DNA of 6,561 bases from Campylobacteraceae bacterium (lineage in GTDB: Bacteria > Campylobacterota > Campylobacteria > Campylobacterales > Sulfurospirillaceae): NCBI GenBank assembly GCA_027040375.1, contig JALUMJ010000191.1, positions 1-6,561 of the forward strand, in the 5' to 3' direction. Every line of letters begins with the position of its first letter. Within the stretch, counting starts at the first letter, position 1. Positions 1 through 4,804 of the stretch are shown in pieces. The position numbers were made by a program, and so were the translations under genes. The notes under the pieces were generated by a model, which worked only from the letters and a program-made list of their open reading frames with translations, did no database searches and had not been told where the DNA came from.

Positions 1-50
1 TAAGAAAATTTACTCAGTTTTGGGATAAAAATAGTATTACAATTTTTCAT
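1..50 (-). CDS. aat: Probable leucyl/phenylalanyl-tRNA--protein transferase, N-terminal fragment
   Basis: A frame opens with ATG at 50-48, inside the 3' end of clpA, and stays open to the left edge. It gives 16 residues, MKNCNTIFIPKLSKFS, with the last codon cut. The IPKLSKFS stretch resembles the start of Aat proteins, where a short hydrophobic segment precedes a Phe-Pro motif; this is from memory, not alignment. Aat transfers Leu or Phe from aminoacyl-tRNA to proteins with N-terminal Arg or Lys, creating N-degrons read by ClpS and degraded by ClpAP. The context fits, since clpS and clpA lie directly upstream and E. coli also has aat close to clpA. The frame overlaps clpA by 14 bases. No strong Shine-Dalgarno precedes the ATG, so translation may depend on coupling. 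The transferase domain is outside the window, so the call is tentative. Confidence 0.5.
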   Translation of the reverse strand, partial: MKNCNTIFIPKLSKFS

Positions 51-2226
51 ACTTAAAGATAAACTCTTTTGCTTTAAAGTCAATATTTACAATTCCGCCG
101 TGCATTAATCTACCAAAAAGTATCTCATCGCTTAGAGGAGTTTTTATCTTTTCTTGTATAACTCGTCGCATCACTCTAGCTCCTAAATCTTTACTAAATC
201 CCTCTTTTGCTAACTCTTTTTTGGCTTTAATACTCAAACTAATCTTAATCTTTTTATCTTTTAATTGATTCTCAAGCTCATCTATAAGCTTTTGTACTAT
301 ATTTATCATGATTTTTTCGTCTAAAGATTTAAAGTGTATTATATCATCTAATCTATTTCTAAATTCTGGTGCAAAGAAATCCTTGATAGCGCTATCTGCC
401 TTAAATGTCTCATCTTTTTCAAAGCCTACATGTACGCCCTCTTTTGAGCCAAGGTTTGAAGTCATGATGATGATGACATTTCTAAAGTCAGTTTTTATGC
501 CATTGTTATCTGTTAAAACTGCTCCATCAAATATCTGTAAAAGAACATTTAAAAGATCAGGATGAGCTTTTTCGATTTCATCTAAAAGCAAAACTGAATA
601 TGGATGCTTTTTTATACTCTGGGTCAATTGCCCTCCATCTTCAAACCCAACATATCCTGGAGGTGCACCAATGAGCCTACTTATCGTATGTCTCTCCATA
701 TATTCACTCATGTCATATCGCTCAAAATGCACACCAAGCTCGTTTGAGAGTTGCTTTGCTACTTCTGTTTTTCCAACCCCTGTTGGGCCTGCAAATAAAA
801 ATGCACCTATGGGAGATTCTGCATTTCCAAGCCCTGCTCGAGAGCGTTTGATGGCTTTTACAAGAGCATAAATCGCTTCATCTTGCCCAAAAACTTTTGC
901 TTTGATACTCTTCTCCAAAGTCGCTATAACTTCGCTTTCATTTGCATTTATATGTCTGTTTGGCATGTGGGCAATTTTTTCTAATATATTTTCAATATCT
1001 CCTATGCCCACACTCTTTCTTTTTCGTTTTAATAGATGAAATGAAGCTCCCACCTCATCAATCAAATCTATAGCAGAATCAGGCAAAAATCTGTCATTTA
1101 TGTATTTCTTAGCCAATTCAACTGAAGATTTTAAAACTGTGTTTGGGTATTTTACCCCGTGATGCTCTTCATAGCTTCCTTTTAATCCCAAAAGAATTTT
1201 ATAACTATCTTCTAGGCTTGGCTCGTCTATGTCTATCTTCGCAAATCTTCTGCTGAGGGCTCTGTCTTTATCAAAAAAGTTTCTAAACTCCCCATAAGTT
1301 GTGGCACCTATGCATTTTACTTTACCTGAAGCTAGCGAGGGCTTGAGAAGATTGGACAAATCCATAGAACCCCCACTTGTCGCACCAGCTCCTACGATAG
1401 TGTGAATTTCATCTATAAAAAGTATGGAATTTTTGCAACTCTCTAACTCTTTGAGTATCTCTTTTAACCTTTTTTCAAAGTCACCTCTGTACTTTGTGCC
1501 TGAGAGCAAAGCGCCCATATCTAAAGCATAAAGTGAAGCTCCTTTTAAAATCTCAGGTATTTCATCATTCACAATCATCTGAGCAATGCCCTCAACAACA
1601 GCCGTTTTACCAACACCAGGCTCGCCTACAAGCAAAGGATTATTCTTTTTTCTTCTACAAAGCACTTGGATTACTCGATTGCACTCATCAACCCTACCTA
1701 TCAATGGATCCAGCTTTCCCTCTTGTGCTAAATTTATAAGATTTAAACAGTATTTTACAAGTGCATTATCACTATCGTTTTTACTCTCTTTTTGCTCTGG
1801 TGTTGTTATGTTGGTTATGGCTTCAAGTATTTCTAGTCTTGAGACACCTTGTTGCTGAAGTATCCAAGCGCTGTAAGAGTGTTCTTCTTGAAATATTGAA
1901 ACTAATAAATCAAAAACATTTGCTTCCACTTTTCCAGATGATTTTGAGTGAAGCATCATATTTTCTACAACTCTAGAAAGTGAAACACTCTCTATCGGGT
2001 CATACTCATCTTGATGTAAAACCACTGGCGAGTGCAAAGTGAAGTATTTTCTCAAATCATTTGAAATTTCGTCCACATTTGCATGACACTGTGTTAAAAC
2101 CTCTCGTATTGATTCGTTTTTAAGCATAGAAAAAAATATATGCTCAATCGTTATATACTCGTACCTATGCTCTTTTACAAAACTTATAGCGTCACTAAAT
2201 AAAATATTTAATTCTTGACTTACCAT
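37..2226 (-). CDS. clpA: ATP-dependent Clp protease ATP-binding subunit ClpA
   Basis: ClpA is the cytoplasmic hexameric AAA+ unfoldase that feeds substrates to ClpP, including N-degron proteins delivered by ClpS. Numbering here is from the GTG at 2229; subtract one for the ATG chosen. A helical Clp N-domain covers about 1-140, followed by a polar linker to about 158. D1 has Walker A GEPGVGKT (202-209), pore loop KYRG (246-249), Walker B with D273/E274, and the RR pair at 327-328. D2 has Walker A GPTGVGKT (481-488), pore loop GYVG (525-528), Walker B with D550/E551, arginine finger region PEFRNRLD (621-628) and sensor-2 GAR (683-685). There is no ClpB/ClpC-type middle domain, and about 730 residues is close to E. 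coli ClpA (758). The ClpP-docking loop reads VGF (601-603). I prefer ATG 2226 over in-frame GTG 2229 because GGAGGA lies 6 bases before ATG but only 3 before GTG. The ATG overlaps the clpS stop by one base (TGATG). Confidence 0.97.
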   Translation of the reverse strand: MVSQELNILFSDAISFVKEHRYEYITIEHIFFSMLKNESIREVLTQCHANVDEISNDLRKYFTLHSPVVLHQDEYDPIESVSLSRVVENMMLHSKSSGKVEANVFDLLVSIFQEEHSYSAWILQQQGVSRLEILEAITNITTPEQKESKNDSDNALVKYCLNLINLAQEGKLDPLIGRVDECNRVIQVLCRRKKNNPLLVGEPGVGKTAVVEGIAQMIVNDEIPEILKGASLYALDMGALLSGTKYRGDFEKRLKEILKELESCKNSILFIDEIHTIVGAGATSGGSMDLSNLLKPSLASGKVKCIGATTYGEFRNFFDKDRALSRRFAKIDIDEPSLEDSYKILLGLKGSYEEHHGVKYPNTVLKSSVELAKKYINDRFLPDSAIDLIDEVGASFHLLKRKRKSVGIGDIENILEKIAHMPNRHINANESEVIATLEKSIKAKVFGQDEAIYALVKAIKRSRAGLGNAESPIGAFLFAGPTGVGKTEVAKQLSNELGVHFERYDMSEYMERHTISRLIGAPPGYVGFEDGGQLTQSIKKHPYSVLLLDEIEKAHPDLLNVLLQIFDGAVLTDNNGIKTDFRNVIIIMTSNLGSKEGVHVGFEKDETFKADSAIKDFFAPEFRNRLDDIIHFKSLDEKIMINIVQKLIDELENQLKDKKIKISLSIKAKKELAKEGFSKDLGARVMRRVIQEKIKTPLSDEILFGRLMHGGIVNIDFKAKEFIFKYEKL

Positions 2227-2534
2227 CACTCTTCCTCCATAGTAGCACGAAGTGGAAATTGGTGCTCTTTTGCAAGAGTATGCACTTGAGATATCTTTGT
2301 CTCAGCGATTTCATAAGTATAAACTCCACACAATCCAGAACCAGTTTCGTGAATCTTATACATAACAGCAGTGGCTTTTTCGCTACTTTGATGAAATACT
2401 TGTGTAAGAATTATAATCACAAAATCCATACTTGTATAATCATCATTTAAAAGTATAACTTTATATAATTTTGGCTCTTCTAATTCCAACTCTTCTTCAA
2501 ATTCATTTTCTATTTGCTCATCAATCCTAGCCAT
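2226..2534 (-). CDS. clpS: ATP-dependent Clp protease adaptor ClpS
   Basis: ClpS binds proteins with N-terminal Leu, Phe, Trp or Tyr and hands them to the ClpA N-domain for degradation by ClpAP. At 102 residues it matches the family (E. coli 106). The core runs from about 22 to the end and contains [14 protein letters not shown]30, D31, D32 and H62 align with the E. coli alpha-amine-binding residues N34, D35, D36 and H66. M36, V39 and M58 align with pocket residues M40, V43 and M62, so the N-degron pocket looks intact. The [12 protein letters not shown] segment (69-80) is also family-typical. The N-terminal extension is very acidic: 10 of residues 5-20 are Asp or Glu. The start overlaps the smpB end by 8 bases and has a good ribosome site; the stop overlaps the clpA start. 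Gene order clpS-clpA is the usual one in Proteobacteria. Confidence 0.97.
   Translation of the reverse strand: MARIDEQIENEFEEELELEEPKLYKVILLNDDYTSMDFVIIILTQVFHQSSEKATAVMYKIHETGSGLCGVYTYEIAETKISQVHTLAKEHQFPLRATMEEE
2233..2238 (-). promoter_or_regulatory. Ribosome binding site of clpA (decides the start)
   Basis: GGAGGA lies in the last codons of clpS, where it encodes part of the Met-Glu-Glu-Glu tail. It is 6 bases before ATG 2226 and 3 before the alternative GTG 2229, which favours ATG. It is the strongest Shine-Dalgarno in the window, so clpA may be translated well on its own as well as by coupling to clpS. It also contains GGA cores of the kind CsrA binds. Confidence 0.75.
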
Positions 2535-2985
2535 TAAAATCCTTCATCGCCCTAGCTGTTTCTCTTTTTGCATCTTTTTGTTTTAGTGCTTGCCTTTTAT
2601 CATGCACATTTTTGCCTTTTGCAAGTGCTATTTGCAATTTTACCATATTTTTATGGTTAAAATAAATACTAAGTCCAACTATAGTTAAGCCGTCTCTTGC
2701 CACTTTTTTCTCTAATTTTTCTATCTCTCTTTTATGCAACAGCAGTTTTCGCTCACGCCTCTCATCAGGAGTATAATGCAGATTTGCAGTCCTTACATGT
2801 GAGACATGCATACCAAACAAAAACGCCTCGCCTTTCATAATCTTGACAAAAGAATCTTTTAAATTTACTCTTCCTTCTCTTATAGCCTTTACTTCGCTAC
2901 CTTTTAACTCAATACCCGCTTCAAATCTATCTAAAATCTCATAATCATGAAATGCTTTTTTATTTCTCGCTATAGTTTCACCCAT
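2527..2985 (-). CDS. smpB: SsrA-binding protein SmpB
   Basis: SmpB binds tmRNA (SsrA) and brings it to stalled ribosomes, where its C-terminal tail occupies the empty mRNA channel and starts trans-translation. The 152-residue length is normal. Family signatures appear in order: an N-terminal stretch with [12 protein letters not shown] (6-17), [13 protein letters not shown] (24-36), the Arg-rich [13 protein letters not shown] (76-88), then [13 protein letters not shown] (119-131). The tail (132-152) is basic and rich in Lys and Arg, as needed for ribosome decoding. The ATG follows the ispE TAA with no gap. The nearest purine-rich sequence, GGCGGA, is only 4 bases upstream, so coupling to ispE is likely. 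The tmRNA gene ssrA is not in this window. Tagged proteins are degraded by ClpXP and ClpAP, which links this gene to clpS and clpA downstream. Confidence 0.97.
   Translation of the reverse strand: MGETIARNKKAFHDYEILDRFEAGIELKGSEVKAIREGRVNLKDSFVKIMKGEAFLFGMHVSHVRTANLHYTPDERRERKLLLHKREIEKLEKKVARDGLTIVGLSIYFNHKNMVKLQIALAKGKNVHDKRQALKQKDAKRETARAMKDFNG
2540..2545 (-). promoter_or_regulatory. Ribosome binding site of clpS
   Basis: GAAGGA sits 5 bases before the clpS ATG at 2534, inside the 3' end of smpB. It supports this start despite the 8-base overlap. It includes AAGGA, a match to the ANGGA core recognised by CsrA. Confidence 0.65.
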
Positions 2986-3762
2986 TTAATCCGCCATTTT
3001 ATTAATATTTCTAAAAAAACTACTTCCGCTTCCACTAAAGAACCAATCTTTTTTTCTTTGTAACTCTAGATTTTTATCTACTCTAATCGCTGGTTGCAAG
3101 AGGTCATTTAACTCTATGTCACTATAAGATTTTAGCAATTCTTCACTTTTCATATTTGACATTGTATCAGCTAATTTTAAATCAATTTTATAGTTTTGTC
3201 TAAAAGCTTTATAGACTTTTGCTGTATCGCATTTTATATCAGGAGTAAATATCTCTACATGTAGAGGTTTTTCATTGAATTCTTGCACCACTTCACCAAT
3301 ACCACTTACATTTGCACTTTTGTATCTATAAACAAAAAATGCAATATCTGCTCCTACTTGTGAGCCGATAATAGCTAATTCCTCTGTTTTTAATCCTAGA
3401 TTAGCTTTAGCATTTACCATAAGCAAAAATGTAGCGGCATCGCTACTTCCACCTCCTAAGCCTGCAAATGATGGGATATTTTTTCTTACATGTAAAGAAT
3501 ATTTCGAAAATAGCTCTTCAAGCTCTTTTTTGTAACCAGCAGTTTTTAGAGCTTCGTAGGTTTTATATATGGTATTTTGCTCTAATTCGCAACCAAAATC
3601 TCCATATAATTCAAATTCATCTTTAGTTTTTTTAGAAGCTAAAAATAGTTCATCAAAAAAGTTTTCAACCAACACAAATCTTGAACGAATCTCATGATAG
3701 TTACCTCTTGTACCAACTATCTTTAAAAATACATTCACTTTAGCAAATGCCTTGTAAATCAT
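2986..3762 (-). CDS. ispE: 4-diphosphocytidyl-2-C-methyl-D-erythritol kinase IspE
   Basis: IspE is the ATP-dependent cytoplasmic kinase of the MEP pathway; it phosphorylates the 2-hydroxyl of CDP-methylerythritol on the way to isoprenoid precursors. It belongs to the GHMP kinases. The first motif, KAFAKVNVFLKIVG (4-17), holds K8 and N10, followed by YH at 22-23. The glycine-rich ATP loop IPSFAGLGGGSSDAA (96-110) is intact. The likely catalytic aspartate is D139 in GADIAFF, and the C-terminal FFSGSGSS (241-248) is the third GHMP motif. At 258 residues it is shorter than E. coli IspE (about 283), and the motif usually written RADGYH is RGNYH here, one residue shorter. The ATG overlaps the csrA stop as ATGA. 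No Shine-Dalgarno is visible, only an A-rich stretch, which suggests translation by coupling. Confidence 0.95.
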   Translation of the reverse strand: MIYKAFAKVNVFLKIVGTRGNYHEIRSRFVLVENFFDELFLASKKTKDEFELYGDFGCELEQNTIYKTYEALKTAGYKKELEELFSKYSLHVRKNIPSFAGLGGGSSDAATFLLMVNAKANLGLKTEELAIIGSQVGADIAFFVYRYKSANVSGIGEVVQEFNEKPLHVEIFTPDIKCDTAKVYKAFRQNYKIDLKLADTMSNMKSEELLKSYSDIELNDLLQPAIRVDKNLELQRKKDWFFSGSGSSFFRNINKMAD

Positions 3763-3989
3763 TTTTTTAATTTTTCACTTAATTTACCAAGCTCGCTAAG
3801 TCCACTTAACTCGGATGCTTTTATATTGGTGTCTTTTACTATCTCTTCTAACTCTTTTCTTAAAATCAACATCTCTTTTGGAGCGTCAATTCCTAGTCTT
3901 ACAACACCTTTTGATACTTCCATTACAGTGATAGTCACTTTATCGCCTAACAGTATTGATTCACCGATTTTTCTTGATAATACTAACAC
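3759..3989 (-). CDS. csrA: Carbon storage regulator CsrA
   Basis: CsrA is a small dimeric RNA-binding protein that binds GGA motifs, often in hairpin loops at ribosome binding sites, and represses or stabilises mRNAs. In Campylobacterota it is tied to flagellin expression and is antagonised by FliW. The sequence starts MLVLSRKIGESILLG and has GVVRLGIDAPKEMLILRKEL (28-47). The RNA-contacting residues L4, R6 and R44 are all present. It has 76 residues against 61 in E. coli; the extra C-terminal part (about 57-76) resembles the extension that FliW binds in other CsrA proteins. GTG at 3989 is the start because the protein must begin at MLVL and AAGG lies 7 bases upstream. It overlaps truB by 7 bases and ispE by 4. 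fliW is not in this window. Confidence 0.96.
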   Translation of the reverse strand: MLVLSRKIGESILLGDKVTITVMEVSKGVVRLGIDAPKEMLILRKELEEIVKDTNIKASELSGLSELGKLSEKLKK

Positions 3990-4804
3990 AATTTTACCTT
4001 ATTTAATAGATATTTTACTTCATCGTCTTTGATTTCGATGAGAGCTAAATATTTGTCATCTACAAACTTATAGATACCGTTTTCTTGATTTTCAAATGAA
4101 CTCTTTTGCAACTTTCTTCCAAGTTCTATATCACTTATATCGCCTAAATATCGATTTTCTTGCATAGATAAAAACTCAAGCGGGTTTAGTGCTTTTTCAT
4201 CTTCAAAAACAAATGCACTCTCACTTAATCTCTGCAAAGAGCTTAGAGCTCCATCAAAGCCTAGTTTTCTTGCAAATAAATCTCCTATGCTTCTTATATA
4301 TCCGCCCTCGCTGATACTTATCTCAAATGTCAAAAAAGGGTGAAAATAATGAATAATTTTAAAGTCAAAGATGGTACTTTTTATCTTTTTAAGTTCAAAC
4401 TCTTTCCCATCTCTTGCTAAATCATAAGCCCTTTTTCCATCCACTTTTTTAGCACAATATTTTGGTGGCAGATACTCAATATCTCCCTTAAAACTCTTTG
4501 CTATCATATCTATTGATTGCTGTGAAAAAGGAGCAAGTGTCTTCACTTTGCTTATCTTTTCTGTATCTAGCGTCTCACTATATGCCCCAATCCACAAAGT
4601 TGCTCTATATCTTTTAGGAGCGATATCCAAAAACCTAAAAAGCTTCGGAAATTGTCCAAAAGCGATGATAAGAACTCCACTTGCAAAGGGATCAAGCGTT
4701 CCTGAAAAACCTGCTTTTTTTACGCCGTATTTTCTTTTTATCTTTTTTAAGAAGAAATTTGAAGATATACCTTTTGGCTTATTTGCAACAAATAGTCGGT
4801 TCAT
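3983..4804 (-). CDS. truB: tRNA pseudouridine(55) synthase TruB
   Basis: TruB converts uridine 55 in the T-loop of most tRNAs to pseudouridine and also helps tRNA folding. The N-terminal LFVANKPKGISS (4-15) is the usual TruB opening. The catalytic motif KAGFSGTLDPFASGVL (30-45) carries the nucleophile D38, equivalent to D48 in E. coli. Further family blocks are KRYRATLWIGAYSETLDT (64-81), YLPPKYCAKKVDGKRAYDLAR (111-131) and SEGGYIRSIGDLFARKLG (165-182). At 273 residues it is shorter than E. coli TruB (314), and I see no clear PUA-type C-terminal domain. The ATG overlaps the uvrD stop as ATGA. A weak GAGAAG lies just before it, so translation probably relies on coupling. The TAG stop lies inside the csrA start region. 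Confidence 0.95.
   Translation of the reverse strand: MNRLFVANKPKGISSNFFLKKIKRKYGVKKAGFSGTLDPFASGVLIIAFGQFPKLFRFLDIAPKRYRATLWIGAYSETLDTEKISKVKTLAPFSQQSIDMIAKSFKGDIEYLPPKYCAKKVDGKRAYDLARDGKEFELKKIKSTIFDFKIIHYFHPFLTFEISISEGGYIRSIGDLFARKLGFDGALSSLQRLSESAFVFEDEKALNPLEFLSMQENRYLGDISDIELGRKLQKSSFENQENGIYKFVDDKYLALIEIKDDEVKYLLNKVKLC
3997..4000 (-). promoter_or_regulatory. Ribosome binding site of csrA (supports GTG start)
   Basis: AAGG lies 7 bases before the GTG at 3989, inside the 3' end of truB. With the conserved MLVL start of CsrA it fixes the GTG as initiator. It lacks a GGA core, so direct self-repression by CsrA at this site is not suggested. Confidence 0.6.

Noticed and set aside
2226..2229. 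GTG 2229 as the clpA start
   Set aside because: It is possible, and would overlap clpS by 4 bases, but the Shine-Dalgarno is only 3 bases away, whereas the next codon, ATG 2226, has good 6-base spacing.
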